The position numbers and the translations under genes are program-made. Shown piece after piece: positions 56,332-64,000 of a stretch of 64,000 nucleotides of DNA. Each line of letters starts with the position of its first letter. Within the stretch, counting starts at the first letter, position 1. The stretch comes from an uncultured Halomonas sp. (lineage in GTDB: Bacteria; Pseudomonadota; Gammaproteobacteria; Pseudomonadales; Halomonadaceae), in NCBI RefSeq assembly GCF_946887195.1, contig NZ_CAMPKE010000004.1:62001-126000 (forward strand), given 5' to 3'. The notes under the pieces were generated by a model. It was not told where the DNA came from. It did no database searches and was given only the letters and a program-made list of their open reading frames with translations.

Positions 56332-56997
56332 ATGACCGAGGCGAACGCCCACGAATTGATGGCCCAGCGTTTTCGTAGCTTCCTGCCGGTGGTGGTAGAC
56401 CTGGAAACCGGCGGTTTCAATGCCGAACGCGACGCCATTCTGGAAATCGCCGCGGTCACGCTGACCATGGATCCACAGGGCAACCTGATGCCCGATGCCA
56501 CCTTCGCCTTTCATGTCGAGCCTTTCGAAGGGGCCAATATCGACCAGGCGGCGCTCGACTTCACCGGCATCGATCTCGATAACCCACTACGCAAGCGGGT
56601 GTCGCTGTCAGAGGCCGATGCACTCGGCGAAATCTTCCGCCCGGTGCGCAAGGCCACCAAGTCCAGCAATTGCACACGGGCGATTCTGGTCGGTCATAAC
56701 TCGGCGTTCGATCATGGCTTCTTGAACGCCGCGGTCAATCGCTGCGGTATCAAGCGCAACCCGTTTCACCCCTTCTCGAGCTTCGATACCGCGACGCTTT
56801 CCGGGCTGGTCTATGGCCAGACGGTACTCGCCAGGGCGTGTCGCGCCGCGGGAATCGAATTCGACAATTCCGCCGCGCACTCGGCGCGTTACGACACCGA
56901 GCGAACCGCCGAACTGTTCTGCGCCATCGTCAATCGCTTCAAGGATCTGGGCGGCTGGAACCTGGCTCAACGCGAGCAGGGCATGGAGGAGGGCTAG
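56332..56997 (+). CDS. rnt: Ribonuclease T
   Basis: 221 residues from ATG 56332 (GAGAGG just upstream; the ATG at 56320 overlaps that site). DEDDh exonuclease that trims the CCA end of tRNA and the 3' ends of stable RNAs. Exo[22 protein letters not shown], Exo[16 protein letters not shown], and Exo[17 protein letters not shown]. Neighbour grxD on the other strand is also next to rnt in other gammaproteobacteria. Confidence 0.95.
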   Translation: MTEANAHELMAQRFRSFLPVVVDLETGGFNAERDAILEIAAVTLTMDPQGNLMPDATFAFHVEPFEGANIDQAALDFTGIDLDNPLRKRVSLSEADALGEIFRPVRKATKSSNCTRAILVGHNSAFDHGFLNAAVNRCGIKRNPFHPFSSFDTATLSGLVYGQTVLARACRAAGIEFDNSAAHSARYDTERTAELFCAIVNRFKDLGGWNLAQREQGMEEG

Positions 56998-57089
56998 CTT
57001 CGAGCTTCGGTCACAGCAAGTCCAGCGACCACCAAACCCTGCCAGTCGTCTCGGCAGGGATTCGCTTTTCGTGGCTCGAAGCTCGAAGC
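56997..57089. repeat. Nested inverted repeats between rnt and grxD
   Basis: GCTTCGAGCTTCG (56997-57009) pairs with CGAAGCTCGAAGC (57077-57089), and inside it CCCTGCC/GGCAGGG (57037-57059) forms a second stem. The outer arm begins at the last base of the rnt stop codon. It may be an REP-like repeat, a bidirectional terminator, or both. Confidence 0.6.
57037..57069. terminator. Bidirectional terminator of rnt and grxD
   Basis: Perfect CCCTGCC/GGCAGGG stem with a nine-base loop. T-rich stretches follow on both strands: TTTT (57066-57069) on the plus strand, and TTTGG after the stem on the minus strand. Confidence 0.7.
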
Positions 57090-57100
57090 CCGGGCTGATC

Positions 57101-57445
57101 TCAGCTATCGCTTTGCTCGGTGTTGGCCCTGGCGGCCGCGTCCTTGATCAGCTTTTCCAGTTCGCCATTCTGGTACATCTCGACGACGATATCGCAACCG
57201 CCGACCAGCTCGCCGTCGACCCATAGCTGCGGGAACGTCGGCCAGTTGGCGTATTTGGGCAATTCGGCACGAATATCGGGATTGTCCAGCACATTGACGA
57301 AGGCGAAACGTTCGCCACAGGCCATCAACGCCTGCACGGTCTGAGCGGAGAACCCACACTGAGGCAGCTGCGGTGTGCCTTTCATATAGATGAGGATGGG
57401 GTTTTCACTGACTTGCTGCTTGATGTTCTCGAGAGTGGTGCTCAT
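57101..57445 (-). CDS. grxD: Monothiol glutaredoxin GrxD
   Basis: 114 residues (E. coli Grx4 115 aa). CGFS active-site motif in TPQLPQCGFSAQTVQAL, YMKGTPQ upstream, and WPTFPQLWVDGELVGGCDIVVEMYQNGEL for glutathione and cluster binding. Acts as an Fe-S carrier for cluster delivery. It is convergent with rnt across the terminator at 57037. Confidence 0.97.
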   Translation of the reverse strand: MSTTLENIKQQVSENPILIYMKGTPQLPQCGFSAQTVQALMACGERFAFVNVLDNPDIRAELPKYANWPTFPQLWVDGELVGGCDIVVEMYQNGELEKLIKDAAARANTEQSDS

Positions 57446-57727
57446 GGGTAATTCCTTGCGGGGCGCCAGGGCAAATAAACCTGCTGCCGCGCTAACCGGT
57501 GTGTGATGTCGTGATCACCATTCTACTGGTGCATGGCGCCGAAAACAGCCCCATCGACGACGGATGACGCCAGTGCGTTGCGCTGCAACCGCGGGATGGC
57601 TAGGATGGAAGCTTTCCGCACGACCGGGCGCAGCAATGGCGTCGTGGTCGGGGCGCCGATGGCGCGGTCGATACCCGCACCATCGGCGCCCTTTTCGTTC
57701 GCGGCTGCCAATGACATGGAGCTTGCC

Positions 57728-58645
57728 ATGGCGACACGCCATTTTCTGACGCTGCTGGATCTGACATCCGATGAACTCGCCTATCTGATTCGGCGGGCGA
57801 TCACCATCAAGAACGCGCTCAAGACCGAGGGGCCGACTTACACGCCTTTCGCCAACCGCACCCTGGCGATGGTTTTCGAGAAATCCTCGACGCGTACCCG
57901 GGTATCGTTCGAGACGGCGATGGCCCAGTTTGGCGGCCATGCCCTGTTTCTGTCGCCGCGCGATACCCAGCTTGGTCGCGGCGAGCCGATCGGCGATACC
58001 GCCCGGGTGCTCTCGCAGATGGTCGATGCGGTGATGATCCGCACCTTCTCGCATGCCGGCATCGAGGAATTCGCCGCCGCCAGCTCAGTACCCGTGATCA
58101 ATGCGCTGAGCGACGACTATCATCCCTGCCAGTTGCTGGCCGATATCATGACCTGGGTCGAATGTCGCGGTTCGATCGAGGGCAAGACGGCGGTCTGGGT
58201 CGGCGACGGCAATAACATGTGTCACTCCTGGATCAATGCCGCGCGGCAGTTCGATTTCAAGCTGCGCGTCTGCTGCCCGCAGGGCTACGATCCGGATGCG
58301 TCGATTCTTGATGCCGCCGGCGATCGGGTCACGCTGGTTCGCGACCCACGCGAGGCGATCATCGGCGCCGACCTGATCACTACCGATGTGTGGGCCTCGA
58401 TGGGCCAGGAGAAAGAGCAGGCCGAGCGCGAGCGCGCCTTCGCCGGCTTTCAGGTCAACGAGACGATGCTCGACTCGGCGGCCGACGATGTGCTGTTCCT
58501 GCATTGTCTGCCGGCGCACCGCGGCGAGGAGATCAGCGAAACCCTGCTCGATGACCCACGCGCCGTGGTCTGGCAGGAAGCCGGCAATCGGCTGCATGCC
58601 CAGAAAGCGCTACTGGAATTTCTCATGCTGGGCCGCGTGGGTTGA
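57728..58645 (+). CDS. argF: Ornithine carbamoyltransferase
   Basis: 305 residues from ATG 57728 (GGAGC five bases upstream); the in-frame extension up to 57533 is not homologous. Anabolic OTCase. Carbamoyl-phosphate loop [11 protein letters not shown], ornithine loop [11 protein letters not shown], catalytic [11 protein letters not shown]. The upstream 282 bases hold no other gene I can support. Works in arginine synthesis with argG. Confidence 0.96.
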   Translation: MATRHFLTLLDLTSDELAYLIRRAITIKNALKTEGPTYTPFANRTLAMVFEKSSTRTRVSFETAMAQFGGHALFLSPRDTQLGRGEPIGDTARVLSQMVDAVMIRTFSHAGIEEFAAASSVPVINALSDDYHPCQLLADIMTWVECRGSIEGKTAVWVGDGNNMCHSWINAARQFDFKLRVCCPQGYDPDASILDAAGDRVTLVRDPREAIIGADLITTDVWASMGQEKEQAERERAFAGFQVNETMLDSAADDVLFLHCLPAHRGEEISETLLDDPRAVVWQEAGNRLHAQKALLEFLMLGRVG

Positions 58646-58754
58646 GCGCCGTCAGCCCGCATCGCAGCAGCAAATCCATGCCCGCACATTAGCCAATATC
58701 CGACAATGCAACGGCACGTCCGGCTTACCCTTGAAGAGACGAGGGAGGCTTTCT

Positions 58755-58976
58755 ATGCACCGGATTGGCTGGCTGGTCGATGTCAGGGAAAACCATATCG
58801 TGACGTGCTCCTGCGGCAACGCCGAAATCACCGCCGATGCGCCACGCCACTGGTCGGTTTTCCTCGCCCGTGAGCTCGATAGCCGAAGCCAGGCGCACTT
58901 CATCACCTGCACGCGCTGCGGTAATGGGCAACGAAGCGTGCCCAGCCGTCAGCGGCTGCTACGCAGCGTGAGTTAG
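58755..58976 (+). CDS. Small Cys-rich protein (possible zinc ribbon)
   Basis: 73 residues from ATG 58755 with GGGAGG seven bases upstream. The two cysteine pairs CSCGN and CTRCGNGQ, about 30 residues apart, look like a zinc ribbon, and the C terminus is Arg-rich (PSRQRLLRS). It begins 109 bases after argF. I do not recognise the family. Confidence 0.6.
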   Translation: MHRIGWLVDVRENHIVTCSCGNAEITADAPRHWSVFLARELDSRSQAHFITCTRCGNGQRSVPSRQRLLRSVS

Positions 58977-59060
58977 CCGCCCAGTTGCCTTATCGGCGTC
59001 ACCGCCCTTCTTTCTCCATACCGTTCGATCGTTCCGCGTTCTGCCGCATCCATAGAATAG

Positions 59061-59094
59061 AAAAGCCGCCTGAGCATGCGCTCAGGCGGCTTTT
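59061..59094. terminator. Bidirectional terminator downstream of tRNA-Ala
   Basis: AAAA, then GCCGCCTGAGC, loop ATGC, GCTCAGGCGGC, then TTTT. The 11-bp perfect stem with A/T tracts on both sides serves either strand; it lies 20 bases after the tRNA end. Confidence 0.9.
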
Positions 59095-59113
59095 CCGAAT
59101 TTCGAATCGATGA

Positions 59114-59189
59114 TGGTGGAGCCTATCGGGATCGAACTGATGACCTCGACGCTGCCAGCGTCGCGCTCTCCCAGCTGAGCTAAGGCCCC
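59114..59189 (-). tRNA. tRNA-Ala (GGC anticodon)
   Basis: 76 bases with encoded CCA. The acceptor stem contains the G3-U70 pair, the identity element of alanine tRNAs. D-loop AGCTCAGCTGGGAGAGC, anticodon loop CTGGCAG, T-loop GTTCGATCC. It stands alone, with a terminator just downstream. Confidence 0.95.
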
Positions 59190-59479
59190 ACTTGATATCC
59201 CATTCCCGCACTCAACGAGCACGGTTGAATATCGTCAAGATGCGAGGATGGACCTCAACGGCGAAACCTAATACTTTCGTAGTTCGCCCGCTGCAATCCG
59301 ACACCGTCATCGAGGCGTTGAAATGCTACGGATAGCCGGCCCAGGCGTCAAGAGGTTAGAGCCGATTACCGCGCCCTAGCCTCGAGGAATTACTTAATAT
59401 TAAACTGATGTAATGCTTCAGCTAATGCTGGCGCAATTTCCTGATACTGTTCTTCACCGAGATCCTACGAGGAGCGAAT

Positions 59480-60127
59480 TTGATCAGGGTTCTTGTCGCA
59501 GACGATCATCATCTCGTGCGCACCAGCATTGCCCGCATGCTGGACGCCGAAAAAGGCTTGCGTGTCATCGGCGAAGCCGCCGATGGCGAAGATGCCATTA
59601 GTCAGGCACGACGCAAGCGGCCCGATATCGTATTGATGGATATCCGCATGCCGGGCATCGGCGGCCATGAGGCCACCCGTAAAATCGTGCGTGGCATGTC
59701 GGATATCAAAGTAGTCGTACTGACGGCCTATCTCGAGGAAAAATTCGCTCAGCGGCTACTCGATGCCGGTGCCAGCGGCTTCATTACCAAGGGCAGCGAA
59801 TTGGAGGAAATGGTCAGAGCGATTCGTGCCGTGCATGCCGGGCAGCGCTATATCAGTCCGGAAATCGCCCAACGCCTGGTGCTTGCCAAGCTCGATGCCG
59901 AGGAGAATCCCTTCGACGATCTATCGAGCCGCGAGTTGCAGATCGCGCTGATGCTCATCAACTGTCAGCGCGTCAGCGATATTGCCGACCACCTCTATCT
60001 GAGTCCCAAGACCGTCAATACCTACCGCTATCGCATCTTCGAGAAACTCGGGGTGCTTTCCGATGTCGAAATGACTCACCTCGGGCTACGCCATGGCCTG
60101 GTCGATGGCTATCGCAACGAGGAGTGA
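59480..60127 (+). CDS. gacA: Response regulator GacA/UvrY
   Basis: 215 residues from TTG 59480 with AGGAG six to seven bases upstream; no ATG fits the conserved start IRVLVADDHHLVRT. Receiver domain with phospho-acceptor Asp in DIVLMDIRMPG and Lys near the end of the receiver, then a LuxR-type HTH (RVSDIADHLYLSPKTVNTYR). With a GacS/BarA kinase elsewhere it should control Rsm/Csr small RNAs. The gacA-uvrC-pgsA order is as in E. coli (uvrY-uvrC-pgsA). Confidence 0.95.
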   Translation: MIRVLVADDHHLVRTSIARMLDAEKGLRVIGEAADGEDAISQARRKRPDIVLMDIRMPGIGGHEATRKIVRGMSDIKVVVLTAYLEEKFAQRLLDAGASGFITKGSELEEMVRAIRAVHAGQRYISPEIAQRLVLAKLDAEENPFDDLSSRELQIALMLINCQRVSDIADHLYLSPKTVNTYRYRIFEKLGVLSDVEMTHLGLRHGLVDGYRNEE

Positions 60128-60193
60128 GGCCGGCAACGTCACATCGCCGGCGATCTGATATTCTGTCGTTTTCCATCCTGTAGATCGATCGGC

Positions 60194-62008
60194 ATGAGTT
60201 TCGACGCCAAACATTTTCTCAAGACCGTCAGTGAGTCGCCGGGCGTCTATCGCATGCTCGACGATCAGGGCAATGTGCTTTATGTCGGTAAGGCAAAGCG
60301 TCTCAAGGCGCGCCTGGCAAGCTATTTTCGTGGCGCGCTGAATGCCAAGACGCAAGCCCTGGTGGGACGCATCGCCGACGTGCAAGTAGCGATTACCCGC
60401 AGCGAGACCGAAGCACTGCTGCTCGAGCAGACGCTGATCAAGGAGTTGCGACCGCCGTACAATATCCTGCTGCGCGACGATAAGTCCTACCCCTATGTCT
60501 TCGCCAGCGATCGTCACCCCTACCCGGCGCTGGAGTTCAAGCGCACTCGCCATAAGCGCAACGATGGCCGCTATCTGGGCCCGTATCCCAGTTCGCATGC
60601 CGTTCGCGAGAGCCTGGCGCTGGTGCAGAAGATATTCCGCATCCGCAATTGCGAGGACAGCGTATTCGCCCATCGCACGCGGCCCTGCCTGCAATACCAG
60701 ATTCAGCGTTGCAGCGCCCCCTGCGTGGATTATATCAGCGAAGCCGATTACCGCCTCGATCTCGAGCATGCGCTCATGTGCCTCGAAGGCAAGAGCGAAC
60801 AAGTCACCGAGCAGTTGAGCGCGGCGATGGAGACTGCCAGCGCAGCACTGGATTTCGAGGAAGCGGCGCGGCTGCGGGATCAGATTCAGCAGTTGCGCCG
60901 ATTGCAGGAGCGCCAGATCGTCGACACCGAAGCCGGCGATGCCGATATCTTTGCCTTCGCCGAGCGACCGGGGGGGCTGTGCATCAGTGTCTTGACGATC
61001 CGCCAGGGCCGCATGCTCGGTGCGCGGCACCATTCACCCGACAATGGCCTGGATTTGCCCGCCGACGAACTGCTCGGCGAGTTCATCAGCCAGTTCTATC
61101 TCGGCCAGGGCCGCGAACTCCCACAAGAAGTGATTACCAGCCACGCGCTGCCAGATAGCGATCTACTGCAAGCGGCGCTGGCCGAGCAAGCCGGCAAGCG
61201 CGTTCGGCTGGCGCATCAGGTACGTGGCCACCGTGCCCAATGGCTGCAACTGGCACGCACCAATGCCGAACAGCATCTGGCCACGCAGATGGCCAACCGC
61301 ACGCAGTTATCCAAACGCTTCGAGACGCTTCGAGACGCGCTCGACATGCAGAGCGTCCCGACACGCCTGGAATGTTTCGATATCAGCCATAGCCATGGCG
61401 AGGCCACGGTGGCATCGTGTGTGGTGTTCGACCAGGACGGCCCGGTGAAGTCCGACTATCGGCGATTCAATATCGAAGGGGTGGCGGCCGGCGATGATTA
61501 CGCCGCCATGCGCCAGGCGCTGATTCGGCGCTTCAAGCGCCTGCAGCAAGGCGAAGGCAAATGCCCGGACATTCTACTGGTCGATGGCGGCAAGGGGCAG
61601 CTCAACATGGCCCGCGAGGTCTTCGAGGAGCTCGAAGTGGTCGGCGTCCGCTTGGTCGGCGTGGCCAAGGGCACCACCCGCAAGCCGGGGCTCGAAACGC
61701 TGTTCATCGAGACCGTCGATAACACGCTCAGCCTGGATGGAGGCTCACCGGCCTTGCACCTGATTCAACACATTCGCGACGAAGCGCACCGTTTCGCGAT
61801 CACCGGGCATCGTCAGCGCCGCGACAAGGCACGCCGCACCTCGACCCTGCAGGAGATACCCGGCATCGGCCCCAAGCGCCGCCGCGAACTGCTGCGCTTC
61901 TTCGGTGGCTTGCAAGGCGTCAACCACGCTACCCGCGACGAGCTCGCCCGGGTGCCCGGCATCAGCGCCAGCCTCGCCGCCTCCATTCATCAGGCGCTGC
62001 ATGGATGA
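60194..62008 (+). CDS. uvrC: Excinuclease ABC subunit C
   Basis: 604 residues. N-terminal GIY-YIG nuclease (SPGVYRMLDDQGNVLYVGKA), UVR domain (FEEAARLRDQIQQLRRLQ), RNase H-like second nuclease domain (LECFDISHSHGEATVASC) and a C-terminal helix-hairpin-helix pair (IPGIGPKRRRELLRFFGG). It makes both cuts in nucleotide excision repair. Confidence 0.97.
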   Translation: MSFDAKHFLKTVSESPGVYRMLDDQGNVLYVGKAKRLKARLASYFRGALNAKTQALVGRIADVQVAITRSETEALLLEQTLIKELRPPYNILLRDDKSYPYVFASDRHPYPALEFKRTRHKRNDGRYLGPYPSSHAVRESLALVQKIFRIRNCEDSVFAHRTRPCLQYQIQRCSAPCVDYISEADYRLDLEHALMCLEGKSEQVTEQLSAAMETASAALDFEEAARLRDQIQQLRRLQERQIVDTEAGDADIFAFAERPGGLCISVLTIRQGRMLGARHHSPDNGLDLPADELLGEFISQFYLGQGRELPQEVITSHALPDSDLLQAALAEQAGKRVRLAHQVRGHRAQWLQLARTNAEQHLATQMANRTQLSKRFETLRDALDMQSVPTRLECFDISHSHGEATVASCVVFDQDGPVKSDYRRFNIEGVAAGDDYAAMRQALIRRFKRLQQGEGKCPDILLVDGGKGQLNMAREVFEELEVVGVRLVGVAKGTTRKPGLETLFIETVDNTLSLDGGSPALHLIQHIRDEAHRFAITGHRQRRDKARRTSTLQEIPGIGPKRRRELLRFFGGLQGVNHATRDELARVPGISASLAASIHQALHG

Positions 62009-62069
62009 AGTGCCCGGCTACCGGTAGAATGAACGCTCTCCGATCACCGGCAAGGACCGACATGTTCCG

Positions 62070-62618
62070 ATGAACATCCCCAATATTCTGACACTCGCTC
62101 GTATCGTGTTCATCCCGCTGCTGGTGATCCTATTCTATCTGCCGTACGCATGGAGCATGCCGCTCACCGCGGCGCTGTTCGGCCTGGCCGCCCTGACCGA
62201 TTGGCTGGATGGCTACCTGGCCCGCCTGTGGGATCAGAGCACGCCCTTCGGCGCCTTTCTCGATCCCGTGGCCGACAAGGTCATGGTCGCGGTCGCCCTG
62301 GCACTGCTCATCGAGCGTTTCGATAGCGCCTGGCTGACCCTGCCGGCGCTGGTCATCATCGGTCGTGAAATCGTCATCTCGGCGCTGCGTGAGTGGATGG
62401 CCGAGATGGGCAAGCGCGGTAATGTCGCGGTGTCGTGGGTCGGCAAGGTCAAGACCACACTGCAGATGATCGCGCTGCTGTTACTGCTCGGTTCCATGCC
62501 GGGTAGCTGGATCGCTCAGATCGGTGTGGTGACGCTTTATGCCGCCGTGGTTCTGACCCTGTGGTCGATGATTCAGTACCTGCGCATGGCCTGGCCGGAG
62601 TTGTCCAAATCGATGTGA
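62070..62618 (+). CDS. pgsA: CDP-diacylglycerol-glycerol-3-phosphate phosphatidyltransferase
   Basis: 182 residues; makes phosphatidylglycerol phosphate at the inner membrane. The CDP-alcohol motif DGx2ARx8Gx3Dx3D is intact in DGYLARLWDQSTPFGAFLD, continuing with PVADK. Several membrane helices. MNIPNILTLARIVFIPLL is the usual start. It follows uvrC after 61 bases and precedes the tRNA cluster. Confidence 0.96.
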   Translation: MNIPNILTLARIVFIPLLVILFYLPYAWSMPLTAALFGLAALTDWLDGYLARLWDQSTPFGAFLDPVADKVMVAVALALLIERFDSAWLTLPALVIIGREIVISALREWMAEMGKRGNVAVSWVGKVKTTLQMIALLLLLGSMPGSWIAQIGVVTLYAAVVLTLWSMIQYLRMAWPELSKSM

Positions 62619-62635
62619 CCGAGTGCGATAAGCAA

Positions 62636-62663
62636 TTGACAGTCGCGCACTTCTCTGTAGAAT
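62636..62663 (+). promoter_or_regulatory. Promoter of the tRNA-Gly-Cys-Leu cluster
   Basis: Consensus TTGACA (62636-62641), 16-base spacer, TAGAAT (62658-62663). The following bases GCGTCCCCG are GC-rich, the discriminator typical of stringently controlled stable-RNA promoters. It lies in the 60-base pgsA-tRNA gap. Confidence 0.85.
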
Positions 62664-62678
62664 GCGTCCCCGAGTCGA

Positions 62679-62753
62679 GCGGGAATAGCTCAGTGGTAGA
62701 GCACAACCTTGCCAAGGTTGGGGTCGCGAGTTCGAATCTCGTTTCCCGCTCCA
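62679..62753 (+). tRNA. tRNA-Gly (GCC anticodon)
   Basis: 75 bases with CCA. Acceptor stem GCGGGAA/TTCCCGC, D arm AGCTCAGTGGTAGAGC, anticodon loop CTTGCCAAG, T-loop GTTCGAATC. First of three tRNAs in the order Gly-Cys-Leu, the same order as E. coli glyW-cysT-leuZ. Confidence 0.97.
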
Positions 62754-62776
62754 ATGTTTCGTATCACGACTCTTGA

Positions 62777-62850
62777 GGCTGGATGGCAGAGTGGTTATGC
62801 AGCGGACTGCAACTCCGTGTACGCCGGTTCGATTCCGACTCCAGCCTCCA
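62777..62850 (+). tRNA. tRNA-Cys (GCA anticodon)
   Basis: 74 bases with CCA. Acceptor stem GGCTGGA/TCCAGCC, discriminator T as in cysteine tRNAs, anticodon loop around ACTGCAACT. Transcribed with tRNA-Gly and tRNA-Leu. Confidence 0.97.
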
Positions 62851-62886
62851 TATTCCTCTCTGGCCTGACCGGCTGACCGAATTCCC

Positions 62887-62973
62887 GCCCGGATGGCGAA
62901 ATTGGTAGACGCAAGGGACTTAAAATCCCTCGGTGGCAACACCGTGCCGGTTCGATTCCGGCTCCGGGCACCA
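62887..62973 (+). tRNA. tRNA-Leu (TAA anticodon)
   Basis: 87 bases with CCA. A class II tRNA with a long variable arm (CGGTGGCAACACCG region). Acceptor stem GCCCGGA/TCCGGGC, anticodon loop CTTAAAA, anticodon TAA. Confidence 0.97.
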
Positions 62974-63016
62974 TCGTCGCCAGGCGGCGTATATTACAGA
63001 TCAAGGCCCATCGCCG

Positions 63017-64000
63017 ATGTCACTGTTGCGTCTGCGCGATCCTTACTTCAATTATCACCATCGCCACCGCCTCCATGTGCTGCGCACCAGTCTCGCGCTG
63101 GCCGTCACGTTCGCCATCATTCAGCTATTTCAGATCCCTCACAGTAGCTGGGCGCTGGTCAGCACGCTGATCGTCATGGGCAATCTGCCGCACATCGGCG
63201 GCGTGCTGGACAAGGGCAGTCAGCGCCTGCTGGGTACGGTGCTTGGCGCGACCTGGGGAATCATACTGATGCTGATTCCCGACCCGCCGGCCGGCATCAT
63301 CCCCGCCTGGGTGCTGATCAGCATCGCCATCGCCACCTACGCGACCTTCGCCACCCGGCATGGCTACAGCGCGTTGATGTTCGGCATTTCGCTGCTACTC
63401 GTCGTCGGCAGCGGCGATCACGATCTGACCATCGCCCTATGGCGCGCCTTCAACGTATTGCTCGGCACGCTGGTGGGCATGCTGGTGACGATTGCGGTAT
63501 TGCCCCAGAAAGCCACCGATCTGTTGCGTTTTCTGCTTGCCGACAATCTCGACAAGCTCGCCCGCCTCTATCACGCCCATACCCGAGCCAGCGCCGCTAG
63601 CGACATCGACACCCGGGAACTGCTCAAGACCACCACGCAGCAACTCGTCAAGCAGCGCGGGCTGGTCGATGCCATTCACAGCGAGCGGCGGCTGCGCCGC
63701 AACGAACTCGACGACTTGATCTCGCTACAGCGACGCATGCTCTCCACCGTCGAATTGCTGCTTGAGACACACTGGGCGACCCGCGCCGGCCATGATCGTA
63801 TCGAAGCCATGCAGGGACTGCGCGATGAGCAGCATCATCTGGCGCGCGTGCTGGGAACACTGGCCTTCCAGGTACGCACCGGGCAGCCTATCGATGTGAA
63901 GGTGGGTCGTTTCGATCTACAGAGCTATGCCGACCAGGCCACCACTGCACGCGCCGAAGACGGGCGTGCGCTATTCAGCCCCAGCGGTTATTTGTGGCTC
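63017..64000 (+). CDS. FUSC-family inner-membrane protein, 3' end outside window
   Basis: 328 codons visible without a stop, beginning MSLLRLRDPYFNYHHRHRLH. About six membrane helices in the first 180 residues with the FUSC-type segment GGVLDKGSQRLLGTVLGATWG, then a cytoplasmic helical region. Relatives (YccS, AaeB-like) are membrane proteins, some of which export aromatic acids. The ATG has only a weak ribosome-binding site. It follows the tRNA cluster after 43 bases. Confidence 0.8.
   Translation, partial: MSLLRLRDPYFNYHHRHRLHVLRTSLALAVTFAIIQLFQIPHSSWALVSTLIVMGNLPHIGGVLDKGSQRLLGTVLGATWGIILMLIPDPPAGIIPAWVLISIAIATYATFATRHGYSALMFGISLLLVVGSGDHDLTIALWRAFNVLLGTLVGMLVTIAVLPQKATDLLRFLLADNLDKLARLYHAHTRASAASDIDTRELLKTTTQQLVKQRGLVDAIHSERRLRRNELDDLISLQRRMLSTVELLLETHWATRAGHDRIEAMQGLRDEQHHLARVLGTLAFQVRTGQPIDVKVGRFDLQSYADQATTARAEDGRALFSPSGYLWL

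Noticed and set aside
57533..57727. Upstream extension of the argF frame
   Set aside because: OTCase homology begins at [12 protein letters not shown] (57728), which has a good ribosome-binding site.
1..64000. CRISPR arrays, prophage, transposase or rRNA genes
   Set aside because: No regularly spaced repeats, phage structural genes, transposase motifs or rRNA sequence were seen.

Overview
The window looks like chromosomal DNA from a moderately GC-rich gammaproteobacterium of the Halomonadaceae (Halomonas-like). This rests on gene content and protein similarity as I remember it: Pseudomonas-type dcd and apbC, an rsxABCDGE-nth block, gacA-uvrC-pgsA followed by tRNA-Gly/Cys/Leu, an EstA-type autotransporter esterase, and genes often seen in marine or halophilic bacteria (a CstA-type carrier with a CC-terminal small protein and an ArsA-like ATPase, nspC). 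No plasmid, prophage, IS transposase, rRNA operon or CRISPR array was seen. Both ends cut a gene: an enolase-superfamily gene on the left and a FUSC-family gene on the right.

Layout. 1-8.2 kb: a catabolic island for an unidentified organic acid, with an enolase-superfamily enzyme, a tripartite tricarboxylate transporter (TctC, TctB, TctA), an FCD-type GntR regulator, an MmgE/PrpD protein and an isocitrate/isopropylmalate-type dehydrogenase. 8.3-16.4 kb: core functions (lipoprotein, hda, PerM-type permease, purMN, esterase autotransporter, dcd, apbC). 16.5-39.1 kb: a mixed accessory block lying between apbC and metG, genes that are close neighbours in E. coli and Pseudomonas. It holds a metal-site-deficient M24 protein, a secreted metallo-beta-lactamase-fold protein with a membrane coiled-coil protein, arfB, a degenerate RsuA-like protein, a spermidine-synthase-like protein, two c-di-GMP enzymes, YihY, TerB, a 24-residue membrane peptide, SDR, DCC, NCS1, PpiC and rhomboid proteins, Hsp20, DNA polymerase II, the carboxynorspermidine pair and a higBA toxin-antitoxin module. 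39.2-49.1 kb: metG, a third diguanylate cyclase, rsxABCDGE and nth. 49.1-52.3 kb: CstA-like carrier, CC-star protein and ArsA-like ATPase. 52.4-59.2 kb: ydcF, a repeat-bearing secreted protein, GST, hlyU, argG, rnt, grxD, argF, a small Cys-rich protein and tRNA-Ala. 59.4-64 kb: gacA, uvrC, pgsA, three tRNAs and a FUSC membrane protein.

Regulatory signals visible in the DNA include a sigma-32-type promoter plus a ROSE-like RNA thermometer in front of hsp20, a perfect palindrome in front of higBA, three GTTGAC palindromes in the promoters of the catabolic island (candidate GntR operators), a near-consensus promoter before rsxA, a near-consensus promoter with a GC-rich discriminator before the tRNA cluster, and several hairpin terminators. 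Two palindromic elements of about 141-143 bp each end exactly at the TAA stop codon of a minus-strand gene.

Limits: functions come from reading motifs and recalling families, with no database search. Start codons were chosen from ribosome-binding sites and remembered family N-termini, so several differ from the longest open frame.
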